Shown: positions 16,177 through 25,631, counted from the stretch's first letter. The stretch is DNA of 36,050 nucleotides from an uncultured Methylobacillus sp. (GCA_946478965.1 CAMLDQ010000015.1:1-36050), one strand, 5' to 3'. Made by a program: numbers and translations. The notes: generated by a model not told the origin, from the sequence alone.

Positions 16177-17226
16177 TCAGACGATAACGGTCTGATGCTC
16201 GCCCGGTTGACGCACACGCACCGTACCGATTCGTGCGACCTGCTCGCCCTCTGCAGCCAACAGGGCAATCGCTTGATCGACATCCGCCACAGCGACGATG
16301 ACCGCCATGCCGATTCCGCAATTGAAAGTGCGCAGCATCTCGCCCTCATCAATGTTGCCTTGCTGCTGCAGCCAGTCGAACAAAGGCGGAACGACCCAAC
16401 TGCCGCGCTGCAGTTCTACAGTCACGGTTTCTGGCAGCACGCGCGGGATATTTTCGGTAAGACCTCCACCGGTAATATGCGCCATGCCCTTGACCGGCAA
16501 CGCCGCCAGCAGTTTGAGCAGCGGCTTGACGTAGATGCGGGTCGGCTCCATGACCACATCCCGGAACGGACGGCCGTGGAAATCGCTGTCCATGTCGATG
16601 CCGGAGACTTCGATGAGCTTGCGCACCAACGAATAGCCATTGGAATGCGCGCCGCTGGAAGCCAGCCCAAGTACCACATCGCCCGGCGTGATGGTAGTGC
16701 CATCAATGATTTTTTCCTTGTCCACCGCCCCAACCGAGAATCCGGCCAGGTCATACTCCCCCGGGGGGTACATGCCTGGCATTTCGGCCGTTTCACCGCC
16801 CACCAGCGCACAGCCCGCCTGCTCGCACCCTGCCGCGATACCCTTGATTACCTGCGCGGCTGCACCGACCTCAAGCTTGCCACATGCAAAATAGTCCAGG
16901 AAAAAAAGCGGCTCGGCACCCTGCACCAGGATGTCGTTGACGCACATCGCAACCAGGTCGATGCCGACGGTATCGTGCTTGTTCAGCTGGAAGGCCAGCT
17001 TCAGCTTGGTCCCCACGCCATCGGTGCCGGACACCAGCACGGGATTATTGAATTTCTTGGGAACCTCGAACAAGGAGCCGAAGCCGCCGATCCCGGCCAG
17101 AACTTCCGGGCGCATGGTACGCTTGGCGAACGGCTTGATGTCTTCCACCAGCGCATCGCCGGCTTCGATATCGACACCCGCATCGCGGTAACTGATAGAT
17201 GATTTCGCGGAATCGGAGGGATTCAA
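16177..17226 (-). CDS. purM: Phosphoribosylformylglycinamidine cyclo-ligase
   Basis: This protein makes the aminoimidazole ring of purines from FGAM with ATP. Family motifs are present: [16 protein letters not shown] near the start, [35 protein letters not shown] (shown here only as a family match), [11 protein letters not shown], and [16 protein letters not shown]. No ATG lies in a suitable place. The TTG at 17226 gives 349 residues, the usual PurM length, with GAGAA upstream; another TTG at 17268 would add 14 residues. A ten-codon reading frame (17223-17255) overlaps this TTG with its TGA. It leads a run of four genes and is divergent from the AI-2E family gene. Confidence 0.9.
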   Translation of the reverse strand: MNPSDSAKSSISYRDAGVDIEAGDALVEDIKPFAKRTMRPEVLAGIGGFGSLFEVPKKFNNPVLVSGTDGVGTKLKLAFQLNKHDTVGIDLVAMCVNDILVQGAEPLFFLDYFACGKLEVGAAAQVIKGIAAGCEQAGCALVGGETAEMPGMYPPGEYDLAGFSVGAVDKEKIIDGTTITPGDVVLGLASSGAHSNGYSLVRKLIEVSGIDMDSDFHGRPFRDVVMEPTRIYVKPLLKLLAALPVKGMAHITGGGLTENIPRVLPETVTVELQRGSWVVPPLFDWLQQQGNIDEGEMLRTFNCGIGMAVIVAVADVDQAIALLAAEGEQVARIGTVRVRQPGEHQTVIV

Positions 17227-17286
17227 GTTGAGTTCTCGCTTTTCAGAAGATACATTACAAAATTTCAAAGCGTGATTTTAACCGAT

Positions 17287-18363
17287 ATGACCGTAAAACG
17301 AGAAAACCGGCTGTCTTATCAGTGGCTTCTGGTCGCTGCCCTGTTCTGCGTAGTGCTCTACCTGCTGAAAGACATTCTCGCGCCCTTTCTGGTTGCGGCC
17401 ATACTCGCCTACATCTGCAGTCCCTTGGTCGATCGCCTGATGCAACTAAAGCTCGCAAAAATACGGTTGGGCCGCACCCCGGCCACTGTACTCGTCCTGC
17501 TGCTGCTGATCGGCGTTTTCCTGCTGCTGCTGTTCATTATCGTACCGCTCCTGCAAAAAGAGGTCGTCCTGATGGCACAGCGCATGCCCGCCTACGTGGC
17601 CGCCGCCCGAGCGCAGCTCGACCCCTGGCTGATCCAGCATTTCGGCGTTTCCCTGGCCATCGACATGACGCAACTGCAAACACTGCTGGGCGAAAACTGG
17701 AAAACAGCCGGCAATGTCGCCGGCCGCGCCTTGCGCATGGTCGGCAGCCATGGTGCGGCCCTGCTGGGGTGGCTGACCAGCCTGCTGCTCATCCCGGTCG
17801 TGCTGTTCTACCTGTTGCGCGACTGGCATGGCGTGGTCGGCAAGTTCAGCATGCTGATCCCGCGTCGCTGGCATGAGCGTGTGACACAGATCGCGCATGA
17901 AATTGACCTGGTACTGGCAGAGTTCCTGCGTGGCCAGCTTTCCGTCATGCTGCTGATGAGCGCGTTCTATGCCAGCGCGCTTTGGTTGTGCGGCCTCGAA
18001 CTGGCCTTGCCGATCGGGCTGCTCGCCGGCCTGCTGGGTTTTGTGCCTTATCTCGGCATCACAACCGGCATCGTCCTGGCTGTTCTTGCGGCTTCCCTGC
18101 AATTCGGGACTATTGCGGCCCTGCTGCCGGTATTGGCCGCTTTCGGTATCGGCCAAATGCTGGAAGGCATGCTGCTTACACCCTGGCTGGTAGGAGACCG
18201 AATCGGCCTGCATCCGGTAGCCGTGATCTTTGCCCTGCTGGCGGGCGGCCAACTCTTCGGTTTTGCCGGCATACTGCTAGCGCTTCCGGTCGGGGCCGCA
18301 ATTGCGGTAGGATTGCGCCACTTGAAACACGATTACCTTGCCAGCGAAACCTACTTGAAGTGA
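17287..18363 (+). CDS. AI-2E/PerM family transporter
   Basis: This is a protein of about 358 residues with eight or so membrane helices: pairs at the start (LLVAALFCVVLYLL, then DILAPFLVAAILAYICSPL), a short soluble middle (about 90-150), and a hydrophobic C-terminal half with LGFVPYLGITTGIVLA and EGMLLTPWLVGDRIGLHP. These are typical of the AI-2E exporter/PerM family; substrates vary and are unproven, with PerM itself of unclear role. The ATG at 17287 begins the usual N-terminus, but a GTG at 17272 is also possible and neither has a strong ribosome binding site. It overlaps the hda start (GTGA), so the two are coupled, as in other betaproteobacteria. Confidence 0.87.
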   Translation: MTVKRENRLSYQWLLVAALFCVVLYLLKDILAPFLVAAILAYICSPLVDRLMQLKLAKIRLGRTPATVLVLLLLIGVFLLLLFIIVPLLQKEVVLMAQRMPAYVAAARAQLDPWLIQHFGVSLAIDMTQLQTLLGENWKTAGNVAGRALRMVGSHGAALLGWLTSLLLIPVVLFYLLRDWHGVVGKFSMLIPRRWHERVTQIAHEIDLVLAEFLRGQLSVMLLMSAFYASALWLCGLELALPIGLLAGLLGFVPYLGITTGIVLAVLAASLQFGTIAALLPVLAAFGIGQMLEGMLLTPWLVGDRIGLHPVAVIFALLAGGQLFGFAGILLALPVGAAIAVGLRHLKHDYLASETYLK

Positions 18364-18983
18364 AGCAATTACTCCTCGATATCCAGCCGCCTCCAGCACC
18401 CACCCTGCAGAATTTCGTTCCCGGCCGCAATGTGGAATTGCTGGACAGCCTGCAGCACGCCCTGGACGGCACGGCGGACCATCGTTTCATTTACCTTTGG
18501 GGGCCAAGCGGCAGCGGGAAAAGCCATTTGCTGCAGGCCTGCAGCGCCCTGGCCGAACAGCGCGGCATTCCCTTCACTTGTATGGATGACGCGCAATATC
18601 TGAGCGAAGATGCACAGATTGCGCTGTTCAACATCTACAACCGACTGCGGGAAGGCACTGGAATCCTAGTGGTTGCCGGAGACGCCGCGCCCATGCAGAT
18701 GGAACTGCGGGATGACTTGGCAACACGTCTGTCGTGGGGACTGGTTTACCAGCTGCATCCGCTTACCGATACAGAAAAAGTGCAGGCCCTCCGGACGCAT
18801 GCTGCGGGACGCGGCATGCGCCTGCCGGATGAAATCGTGGAATATTGTTTCAGGCATCTGCGCCGCGACCTGCGCACCTTGATGCAGACCCTGGACGCGC
18901 TTGACGAATGGTCGCTCACCAGTAAACGGCCGGTCACACTGCCGCTACTGCGTCAGCTGCTACAGCCTGAAAAAACACCTTAA
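18360..18983 (+). CDS. hda: DnaA regulatory inactivator Hda
   Basis: This 207-residue AAA+ protein resembles DnaA domain III. It starts at a GTG overlapping the previous stop. Near the N-terminus is a beta-clamp binding motif, QLLLDI (residues 3-8). Walker A GPSGSGKS lies at 48-55, with a following sensor region and the C-terminal RHLRRDLRTLMQTLDALDEWS like DnaA. Together with the sliding clamp it stimulates hydrolysis of ATP bound to DnaA, limiting re-initiation of replication. It could also be called a DnaA-related protein, but the size and clamp motif support Hda. Confidence 0.9.
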   Translation: MKQLLLDIQPPPAPTLQNFVPGRNVELLDSLQHALDGTADHRFIYLWGPSGSGKSHLLQACSALAEQRGIPFTCMDDAQYLSEDAQIALFNIYNRLREGTGILVVAGDAAPMQMELRDDLATRLSWGLVYQLHPLTDTEKVQALRTHAAGRGMRLPDEIVEYCFRHLRRDLRTLMQTLDALDEWSLTSKRPVTLPLLRQLLQPEKTP

Positions 18984-19000
18984 CAAACTGGGGAGGCATG

Positions 19001-19270
19001 ATGGCAATCGTCACCGTAAAAACAGTGGATGCAACCACGTTCGAGGTTTCCATCCAAGCCGCCACCCCCACCAGCCATATCGTCACTGCCGCCACAGACT
19101 ACATCGCCAAATTGACGGGCGGACAAACGCCGCCTGAGCATTTGATCAAACGTTCTTTTGAATTTCTGCTGGAGCGTGAACCCAACACCAGCATACTCCG
19201 TCGCTTCGATCTCCCGGTCATCGCACGCTACTTTCCGGAATATGAACGCATCATCCGCGACATGCTGTAG
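19001..19270 (+). CDS. Small conserved-looking protein of unknown function
   Basis: This 89-residue protein has no signal peptide or membrane helix. The N-terminal half is Val/Thr-rich and probably beta (VTVKTVDATTFEVSI), and the C-terminal half is helical, with the segment RRFDLPVIARYFPEYERI that looks strongly conserved in type. I recall similar short hypothetical proteins but no known function. GGGAGG at 18991-18996 is spaced four bases from the ATG at 19001, so this start is preferred over the ATG at 18998. It follows hda by 17 bases, probably in the same operon, and is convergent with soxZ, whose stop is 6 bases away. Confidence 0.75.
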   Translation: MAIVTVKTVDATTFEVSIQAATPTSHIVTAATDYIAKLTGGQTPPEHLIKRSFEFLLEREPNTSILRRFDLPVIARYFPEYERIIRDML

Positions 19271-19276
19271 CCTGGC

Positions 19277-19594
19277 CTAGGCGGCCACGACCGTCGTTTC
19301 TATGCTGTTCGAGGCGCCCTTGTTATCGACCCAGCCCACCTTGACCACATCCCCGACCTGGGCGCCGCGAAGTCTGAAAGTTAGGTAAGGGTTCTTGGAA
19401 ACACCCGTTCCCCATTGCGCTTCGAGCACGGTCTTTCCATTCAGTGTTGCCGTCACCATCTGGATAAAATGCGCCGGGATGATTTCATCAAAATCATTTC
19501 TGCGGCGACCAGTCTCCATGGGATGCAGCATCAGCACCTTGACCTCGGTCACGCCATCCTTGAGGCGTGCGCGGATTTTCATATTGTCGGCCAT
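19277..19594 (-). CDS. soxZ: Thiosulfate carrier protein SoxZ
   Basis: This 105-residue protein has the SoxZ immunoglobulin-like domain: KIRARLKDGVTEVKVLM, HPMETGRR, IPAHFIQMV and a late KVGWVDNKG. It forms the heterodimer with SoxY and has no exported signal of its own, being carried out with SoxY. The ATG at 19594 is 10 bases after the soxY stop. In the full Sox pathway SoxYZ carries the sulfur chain covalently on the SoxY cysteine. Other sox genes (soxXA, soxB, soxCD) are absent from the window. Confidence 0.93.
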   Translation of the reverse strand: MADNMKIRARLKDGVTEVKVLMLHPMETGRRRNDFDEIIPAHFIQMVTATLNGKTVLEAQWGTGVSKNPYLTFRLRGAQVGDVVKVGWVDNKGASNSIETTVVAA

Positions 19595-19604
19595 ACTCTT
19601 GCCC

Positions 19605-20048
19605 CTAACCGCAACCACCGACCGCCACTTCCACATGGCGCGACGCTGAATAATATTTACCGCCGGCCTTGACGATCACCCTCAACTCGGAAGTCTCCGC
19701 CATCTTGATGCGCGTCACGACATAGGGCTCGGCACCGTTGGAAAACATGAAATTGGCGATCAACGGTGTCGGATTCTTGGTCGCCAGGATGGCGATCGCC
19801 TCGGTGTCGGCAAGATGGCTCCACACCTCGATCTGTACGATCGCGCCGTTTTCCGCGAGTTGTGGAGCCACCAATTCGATAGCATCGCTCGACGCTACGG
19901 CATCGATACCCAGGCCTTGCAATGCCTCGTCCATCTTCGGTGCCTCGAACGCGCCCTTGTTCCACAGGGCAGCGAACGCGCGCACCGGAAACATCATTCC
20001 CCATGCCGCGCCGACCAGGCAGGATTTCAGAAAATGTCGTTTATTCAT
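19605..20048 (-). CDS. soxY: Thiosulfate carrier protein SoxY
   Basis: This 147-residue protein ends in VGGCG, the swinging arm with the carrier Cys146 on which sulfur intermediates are bound. The N-terminus MNKRHFLKSCLVGAAWG is a Tat-type signal in which the first arginine is replaced by lysine (KRHFLK), with cleavage likely after RAFA. The ATG at 20048 is 10 bases after the M48 peptidase stop. It pairs with SoxZ. It could deliver sulfane sulfur to a non-Sox route in a bacterium that lacks full Sox; that is inference, since the remaining genome is not seen. Confidence 0.93.
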   Translation of the reverse strand: MNKRHFLKSCLVGAAWGMMFPVRAFAALWNKGAFEAPKMDEALQGLGIDAVASSDAIELVAPQLAENGAIVQIEVWSHLADTEAIAILATKNPTPLIANFMFSNGAEPYVVTRIKMAETSELRVIVKAGGKYYSASRHVEVAVGGCG

Positions 20049-20058
20049 ACCATTCCGC

Positions 20059-21477
20059 TCATTTCTTCGTGTCATCCAGCATCGCACGTAGTTGCTTCAG
20101 CCGCGCCTCCGCGCCAGACTTCTGGTAAAAATCGCCATCGCCACTCTTGACTGCCAGTTCCATCTGCTCGATAGCCGCCGGCAGGTTGTAGCGCCGGTAA
20201 TAAGCTTCGCCCTGGGCCTGATGGCGTAGCAACTGCGCTCCCTGCTGCGTGTAAGCCTGTGATTTCAGTTCCCAGAGATAGGCGTCATCGGGGAAAGCCG
20301 CCTGTTTTTCGTTCAGCAACTTCAGTGCGGCATCCGACTGACCTCTGGACAGCAGCAATTCGGCATAACCGTAGATCAGCCCGCGGTGGTTGGGATAAAC
20401 CGCCAATGCCTGCCGGAACTGATCATCCGCCTGGCGAGGATTACCCATCGCCACCAAGAGATTGGCCGCCAGAGTTTCCACCATGGCATTACGCGCAACA
20501 TGGTTGCGCAGCCAGGCGACCTGCTGCCGCGCATCTTCCAGCCGGTTGGCCCGCATCAGCGCCACAGCCAGGCCGTAATGCTGCGAAGCTTCGTCCACGT
20601 AAGTCTTTTGCTCAAGTGCGGACTGGAACCAGGTTACCGCCTGCTGAGGATCATCCGTCAGTGCGCGCAGCTTGGCGCGCGTGTAATTGAATTCGGGGCT
20701 GTCCGCTACCTGATGATAGGGCATCTGATCGACGCGATTGCGCACATCGGCAATCCGTTCCGTCGTCAGCGGGTGGGTGCGCAGGAAAGAAGGCGCGCTG
20801 CCTTCATACAAGCGCGTTTCCTTCAGGAGCTTGTCGAAAAAGGCGGGCATGGCACGCACGTCGAATCCCGCCTGCGCCAGAATCTGCAGCCCGACCCGAT
20901 CCGCTTCCCGCTCGTGCTCACGCGTGTAGTCCAACTGCTTCTGGATTGCTCCGGCCTGGGCCGCCTGTATCGATGCGCCAGCCAGATCCGGATTGGCACG
21001 GGCGGCCAGCAACGCAAATGCCAGCGCCGCAAAGGACTGCCACATATCCTGCCTCTGCTGGGCCAGCATGCGCGCCATGTGATGCTGCACCACGTGGCCG
21101 ATTTCGTGCGCCACCACGCTGGCCAGCTCCGACTCGCTGTCGGATGCCAGGATCAAGCCACTGTGCACACCGATGACTCCACCGGGCATAGCAAAGGCAT
21201 TGATGGAGGGATCCCTGACAACGAAGAACGTGAATTTCTGGCGGTTGTCCGGACCGTTCGCTGCCAGGCGATAGCCGAGATTCTGCATGTAATCGATGAC
21301 CTCGATGTCATTGATGACATCGCCGCTGGCATTCACGTCGCGCAGGATTTCTTCCCCGATGCGCTTTTCGTCCTGTGGGGATAATGCCAGTTGGGAAGAA
21401 TCGCCCAAGTCGGGCAGGCCGTCAGCAAGCGCACAAGGGATGCAGAACAGGAAGGCAAGGAGGTAAACGATTTTCAC
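20059..21477 (-). CDS. M48 family metalloprotease with TPR region, BepA-like
   Basis: This 472-residue exported protein has a signal peptide (about residues 1-18) and an M48 peptidase domain with the zinc motif HEIGH (124-128) and a later glutamate in [12 protein letters not shown]-terminal half of TPR-like helical repeats follows (about 260-470). It resembles BepA (YfgC), a periplasmic protease and chaperone that helps outer-membrane protein assembly, including LptD. It would act in the periplasm. It shares an operon with soxY and soxZ by 10-base spacing, which has no obvious functional link. It is divergent from moaC across 41 bases containing a TATGAT -10-like element (21483-21488). Confidence 0.88.
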   Translation of the reverse strand: MKIVYLLAFLFCIPCALADGLPDLGDSSQLALSPQDEKRIGEEILRDVNASGDVINDIEVIDYMQNLGYRLAANGPDNRQKFTFFVVRDPSINAFAMPGGVIGVHSGLILASDSESELASVVAHEIGHVVQHHMARMLAQQRQDMWQSFAALAFALLAARANPDLAGASIQAAQAGAIQKQLDYTREHEREADRVGLQILAQAGFDVRAMPAFFDKLLKETRLYEGSAPSFLRTHPLTTERIADVRNRVDQMPYHQVADSPEFNYTRAKLRALTDDPQQAVTWFQSALEQKTYVDEASQHYGLAVALMRANRLEDARQQVAWLRNHVARNAMVETLAANLLVAMGNPRQADDQFRQALAVYPNHRGLIYGYAELLLSRGQSDAALKLLNEKQAAFPDDAYLWELKSQAYTQQGAQLLRHQAQGEAYYRRYNLPAAIEQMELAVKSGDGDFYQKSGAEARLKQLRAMLDDTKK

Positions 21478-21518
21478 CTTGCTATGATATATGTTTCGCT
21501 TGTAGAGTTCACACCGCC

Positions 21519-22007
21519 ATGAGCCAGTTTACACACTTTAACAACGCCGGGGAGGCCCATATGGTCGATGTCGGCGAGAAGTCGGAAACCCGTCGCATCG
21601 CCCGCGCTTCCGGCAGTATCCGCATGTTGCCGGCGACGTTGCAACTGATTTTGCAGGGCGATGCAAAAAAGGGGGACGTCCTCGGCATTGCGCGCATTGC
21701 TGCCATTCAAGCTTCCAAGCGTACTTCGGACCTGATCCCGCTCTGCCACCCGATTTCCCTGACCCGCGTCGGTGTCGAGTTTGAGATTGACGAACCTGAC
21801 ACCATACACTGCCTCGTCACCGCAGAAACGGTGGGCCGCACCGGCGTCGAAATGGAAGCATTGACATCCGTCAGCATCGCCCTGCTGACCATCTACGACA
21901 TGTGCAAGGCCGTGGACAGGGGAATGACCCTCTCCTCAATCTCCTTGCTGGAGAAATCCGGCGGCAAGTCAGGGCACTGGCTCAAAGAAAAAGACCGCCC
22001 CGCATGA
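21519..22007 (+). CDS. moaC: Cyclic pyranopterin monophosphate synthase MoaC
   Basis: This 162-residue protein has the MoaC motifs: [14 protein letters not shown] at the start, [13 protein letters not shown] (72-84), [15 protein letters not shown] (105-119) and [10 protein letters not shown] (127-136), which holds active-site Asp127 and Lys130. It converts the MoaA product to cPMP in molybdenum cofactor synthesis. The ATG at 21519 starts the family N-terminus; the longer frame upstream would overlap the M48 gene. The stop overlaps the cysC start as ATGA. Confidence 0.95.
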   Translation: MSQFTHFNNAGEAHMVDVGEKSETRRIARASGSIRMLPATLQLILQGDAKKGDVLGIARIAAIQASKRTSDLIPLCHPISLTRVGVEFEIDEPDTIHCLVTAETVGRTGVEMEALTSVSIALLTIYDMCKAVDRGMTLSSISLLEKSGGKSGHWLKEKDRPA

Positions 22008-22606
22008 GCACACCCGCCAACATTCGCTGGCACGACGCACTGATACAACGTGCTGATCGCGAAACCCTCAATCGACATCGTAGCGTCATTCTCTGGTTCA
22101 CCGGATTGTCCGGCGCAGGGAAGTCCACCCTGGCCCATGCCGTGGAACAGGCCCTATATGCAAAAAACTGTCGCACTTTCGTGTTTGACGGCGACAATGT
22201 CCGTCATGGCCTGTGCGCTGACCTGGGCTTCCATCCGGAAGACCGCATTGAGAATATTCGGCGCGTAGGCGAAATGGCCAAGCTTTTCATCGAAGCCGGC
22301 GTGATCGCATTGACCGCGTTCATCTCTCCTTTTAAGGCCGATCGCGATCGCGTACGGGCGCTGGTTTCACCGGAAGACTTCATCGAGATTTATTGCGCCT
22401 GCCCGTTGGATATCTGCGAGCAACGCGACGTGAAGGGGCTGTACGCCAAGGCCAGGCAAGGATTGATTCCGGAATTCACCGGCATTTCTTCCCCTTATGA
22501 GGCCCCGGAGCATCCGGAACTGGTGGTCGAAACCGGGACACAATCGTTGGAAAAATCTGTAGCGCAGGTGCTGGCGCTATTGCGCCAGCGCGGCATCATT
22601 AACTAA
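22004..22606 (+). CDS. cysC: Adenylylsulfate kinase CysC
   Basis: This 200-residue APS kinase phosphorylates adenylylsulfate to PAPS with ATP. The P-loop GLSGAGKS is at 34-41, followed by DGDNVRHGL (62-70), [27 protein letters not shown], and the late AEDF/EIYC-type segment. It stands alone, not fused to CysN. It overlaps moaC by ATGA and its last bases overlap the end of convergent ntrC by 4. A role in sulfate assimilation or sulfation is known for the family; cysDN and cysH are not in the window. Confidence 0.92.
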   Translation: MSTPANIRWHDALIQRADRETLNRHRSVILWFTGLSGAGKSTLAHAVEQALYAKNCRTFVFDGDNVRHGLCADLGFHPEDRIENIRRVGEMAKLFIEAGVIALTAFISPFKADRDRVRALVSPEDFIEIYCACPLDICEQRDVKGLYAKARQGLIPEFTGISSPYEAPEHPELVVETGTQSLEKSVAQVLALLRQRGIIN

Positions 22607-23991
22607 TCGCCGATCCCCAGTTCCTGGATTTTGCGAGTAAGGGTGTTGCGCCCCATGCCCAGTTGCGTCGCCGCCTCGATGCGGCGGCCGCCGGTATGCT
22701 CCAGCGCTTTCATGATCATGATACGTTCGAAAGCATGGGTACGGCTTTCCAGTATGTTTTGCTCCCCGCGGGATAGCGCATCGGCCACTTCCTGCCCAAG
22801 CGCCTCTTCCCAGGAAGCAACATTGATCGGGCGGCTGACGTCTTCCCGCAGCTCCTGCGGCAGATCGGCCACATCGATATTCTGTCCGGGAGCCATCACG
22901 GTCAACCAGTGGCAGACATTCTCCAGTTGCCGCACATTACCGCTCCAGCCCAGCGTAGCAAGGTATCGCAATGCCGCAGTCGACAGCTGTTTCGAGTCAA
23001 CGCCAAGCTCCTGGGCACTTTGCTGAAGGAAATAGCGCGCCAGCAATGGGATGTCCTCGCGGCGCTCGCGGAGCGGAGGCAGTTTCAGGCGGATCACATT
23101 GAGGCGATGGAACAAGTCCTCGCGGAATAGTCCTTGTTTGACGCGCTCTTCCAGATCCTGATGCGTAGCTGCAATGATGCGAACATTCACCTTGACCGGC
23201 TGGTGTCCGCCGACACGGTAGAACTGCCCGTCGCACAACACACGCAGCAAACGGGTCTGCAGATCGGATGGCATGTCGCCGATTTCATCCAGAAACAGGG
23301 TGCCTCCATCCGCCTGCTCGAAACGGCCGCGCCGCGCCGCCTGTGCGCCGGTAAAGGAGCCGCGCTCATGCCCGAACAGTTCGGATTCCAGCAAGTCCTT
23401 CGGGATAGCGGCCGTATTGATGGCGATAAAAGGCTTGTCCGATCGTGGGCTGTGGCGGTGCAAGGCCATGGCCACCAATTCCTTGCCGGTTCCCGACTCG
23501 CCATTGATCAGCACCGTGGCATGTGAACGCGACAAACGCCCGATGGCACGAAACACTTCCTGCATCGCAGGTGCCTGCCCGATGATTTCCGGCGTATCCT
23601 GCGGAAACTCCTCTTCACTGCTCTGTCGCGTGCTTTCCTCGACCGCGCGCCTGATGATTTCTATCGCCTGGTCAACGTCGAACGGCTTGGCCAGATACTC
23701 GAATGCGCCGCCCTGGAAAGCAGCAACGGCACTTTCCAGGTCGGAATAGGCCGTCATGATGATGACTGGCACAGTTGGCAGCTTGGCCTTGATTTCCTGC
23801 AGGAAATCAAGGCCGGAGCCATTCGGCATGCGGATATCGCTCACCACGACCTGCGGCTCTTCCTGCTCCAGCGCAGCCAACGCCTCTGGCACCGATGCAA
23901 AGGTCTTGAAATCCATCTCCGTTCGCGCCAGCGCCTTCTCGAACACCCAACGGATGGAGCGGTCGTCATCTATAATCCAGATCGGTTTCAT
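22603..23991 (-). CDS. ntrC: Nitrogen regulation response regulator NtrC
   Basis: This 462-residue protein is the sigma-54 activator of nitrogen genes. The receiver has DDD (8-10), phosphoacceptor Asp52 and Lys102. The AAA+ domain has GESGTGKE (164-171), the sigma-54 loop as GSFTGA (211-216, alanine changed to serine) and Walker B GGTLFLDE (229-236). A Fis-type helix-turn-helix ends it ([20 protein letters not shown]). It follows ntrB by 11 bases. It would act at glnA, where two candidate NtrC sites and a sigma-54 promoter are seen at 27226-27349. It is convergent with cysC, overlapping by 4 bases. Confidence 0.93.
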   Translation of the reverse strand: MKPIWIIDDDRSIRWVFEKALARTEMDFKTFASVPEALAALEQEEPQVVVSDIRMPNGSGLDFLQEIKAKLPTVPVIIMTAYSDLESAVAAFQGGAFEYLAKPFDVDQAIEIIRRAVEESTRQSSEEEFPQDTPEIIGQAPAMQEVFRAIGRLSRSHATVLINGESGTGKELVAMALHRHSPRSDKPFIAINTAAIPKDLLESELFGHERGSFTGAQAARRGRFEQADGGTLFLDEIGDMPSDLQTRLLRVLCDGQFYRVGGHQPVKVNVRIIAATHQDLEERVKQGLFREDLFHRLNVIRLKLPPLRERREDIPLLARYFLQQSAQELGVDSKQLSTAALRYLATLGWSGNVRQLENVCHWLTVMAPGQNIDVADLPQELREDVSRPINVASWEEALGQEVADALSRGEQNILESRTHAFERIMIMKALEHTGGRRIEAATQLGMGRNTLTRKIQELGIGD

Positions 23992-24002
23992 TGCAATCTC
24001 TT

Positions 24003-25088
24003 TTACTGTCGAATGGTTGTATTACTCTTCATTGCCGTGCTTTCAATCGGCAAATGGATTGTGAAGCACGTATTTCCCGGCTGGCTGTCGCATTCGATCA
24101 TGCCATGGTGCTGGGTGACGAAGGTTTGCGCCAGCGTAAGCCCGAGCCCCGAGCCATCCGCACGACCAGACACCAGCGGATAGAAAATGCGGTCACGTAT
24201 ATCGGATGGGATACCGGGCCCGTTATCGATGATTTGTACCTTGATCGCAACGCGATAGCGCTTTCTGACCAGCGTCACCTGGCGCTCGGCGCGAGTACGT
24301 AAAATGATCTCCCCTTGCTCCTGCATCGCCTGAACGGCATTACGGGCGATATTCAGCACGACCTGTATCAGCTTTTCCCGATCGCCAATCAGCTCCGGCA
24401 AGCTCGTGTCGTAATCGCGCCGGACGGTTATGCCGCGCGGCGACTCCGCCAGCAATAGACTGCGCACGCGTTCCAGCACCTCATGAATATTGGTCGGCTC
24501 GTATTTGGGCACGCGATGTGGAACCAATAGTCGGTCCATCAGCGACTGTAGCCGGTCAGCCTCCTTGATGATGACTTGGGTATATTCGCGCAGATTGGCC
24601 TGGGGCAACTCATGCTCGAGCAACTGGGCCGCACCGCGCAACCCTCCCAAAGGATTGCGAATTTCATGCGCGAGATTGCGCAGCAATTCGGCATTGGCCT
24701 GTTGCTGGACCAGCATGCGCTCTTCACGGGCAATCCGAAGCTGCTGGTCCATTTGCTGAAACTCCAGCAGCAATCGCACCGGAGGCAAGTCAATGGGGGT
24801 CGCCGTACATGTCACCGCCAGGCTGGTCTGGCGGAGTGTGGTAATAGGTAACTCATGCTCGCGAAACGGGCTGTTCGTGGCCAAAGCACTATTGACGGCC
24901 GTCTGCAAGGTTTCGCACGCCGGGAATACCTGCGCCAGAGGAAAGCCGTGCATCTGGTTGGTGCTGATCGCAAACAGGACTTCCGCAGCAGGGTTTGCGT
25001 ATATGACATGACTCTCGCCATCCAGCAGGAAAACGGCCGTAGCAAGGTGCTCCAGCCCGGCGAAAGTAGTAGGGATTTGGTTTGGCAT
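24003..25088 (-). CDS. ntrB: Nitrogen regulation sensor histidine kinase NtrB
   Basis: This 361-residue soluble kinase has a PAS domain (about 10-110), the phosphoacceptor His141 in NLAHEIRNPLGG, an N-box near LNIARNAVQAM, and ATP-lid motifs DNGPGIP and GSGLGLTLAQ. It has no membrane helix, unlike PilS. NtrB phosphorylates NtrC under nitrogen limitation and is switched to phosphatase mode by the PII protein; glnB is not in the window. It is downstream of the DUF4124 gene by 42 bases and of glnA beyond that. Confidence 0.93.
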   Translation of the reverse strand: MPNQIPTTFAGLEHLATAVFLLDGESHVIYANPAAEVLFAISTNQMHGFPLAQVFPACETLQTAVNSALATNSPFREHELPITTLRQTSLAVTCTATPIDLPPVRLLLEFQQMDQQLRIAREERMLVQQQANAELLRNLAHEIRNPLGGLRGAAQLLEHELPQANLREYTQVIIKEADRLQSLMDRLLVPHRVPKYEPTNIHEVLERVRSLLLAESPRGITVRRDYDTSLPELIGDREKLIQVVLNIARNAVQAMQEQGEIILRTRAERQVTLVRKRYRVAIKVQIIDNGPGIPSDIRDRIFYPLVSGRADGSGLGLTLAQTFVTQHHGMIECDSQPGNTCFTIHLPIESTAMKSNTTIRQ

Positions 25089-25130
25089 CGCTTCCCTTAA
25101 AGCAAAAGCCAGGCCAGAATTTTGCGAGCG

Positions 25131-25631
25131 CTAATTAAGGGTTGCAAGCTCTTTTTCGAGCAGCTCGATGTTTTTCTCGTGCACCGAGACATCCTCCTGC
25201 AGCTTTTCGATTTTTTCCTGATATTTGGCGACATTGCGCCGCGTCACCGTCACCGGCTTGCCATCCTTTCCGGTCACCGTGGTCTTGAAGGTTTCGGGAT
25301 CCGACTCGCCCTCGGCCAGGTTCTTCTTGGCTTCTTCCAAGGCCTGCTTCTCAGCCGCCAGCTCATCCTCGAGTATCTGGCGACGCTTTGCATCGCGCTG
25401 TTTTTGCTCGGATTTGTCGACGCGGGGAAAATTGGCAGGGGTCGCCGACTTGTTACCTTTGGCCGGAGCCGGCGTACTGGTAACAGGTGGCTCCAAATCC
25501 AGTTTGACTGCGCCTTTTGTCGGCACATTCGAATACGTCACATGCCCTTCGGAATCGACATATTTGTATATCTCGGCATGGGCGCTCACTGAAATAGCCA
25601 GCCCGGCCAGCGCGCACAGTAACTTTTTCAT
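25131..25631 (-). CDS. DUF4124 exported coiled-coil protein
   Basis: This 166-residue protein has a Sec signal peptide (residues 1-19, cleavage after AHA), then a DUF4124 start with EIYKYVDSEGHVTYSNVPTKG. A Pro/Thr/Lys linker and a long charged helix (about 75-166, rich in Glu, Lys and Ala) follow that should form a coiled coil. The function is unknown; DUF4124 marks many small secreted proteobacterial proteins. The ATG at 25631 begins the signal peptide. It lies between glnA and ntrB, after a strong terminator, so it probably has its own promoter. Confidence 0.8.
   Translation of the reverse strand: MKKLLCALAGLAISVSAHAEIYKYVDSEGHVTYSNVPTKGAVKLDLEPPVTSTPAPAKGNKSATPANFPRVDKSEQKQRDAKRRQILEDELAAEKQALEEAKKNLAEGESDPETFKTTVTGKDGKPVTVTRRNVAKYQEKIEKLQEDVSVHEKNIELLEKELATLN

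Noticed and set aside
16030..17202. Plus-strand open frame opposite purM (390 residues)
   Set aside because: It is antisense to purM and a DUF3108 gene; the composition is not that of a folded protein.
21375..21518. N-terminal extension of MoaC
   Set aside because: The extension lies over the start of the M48 peptidase gene and precedes a typical MoaC N-terminus.
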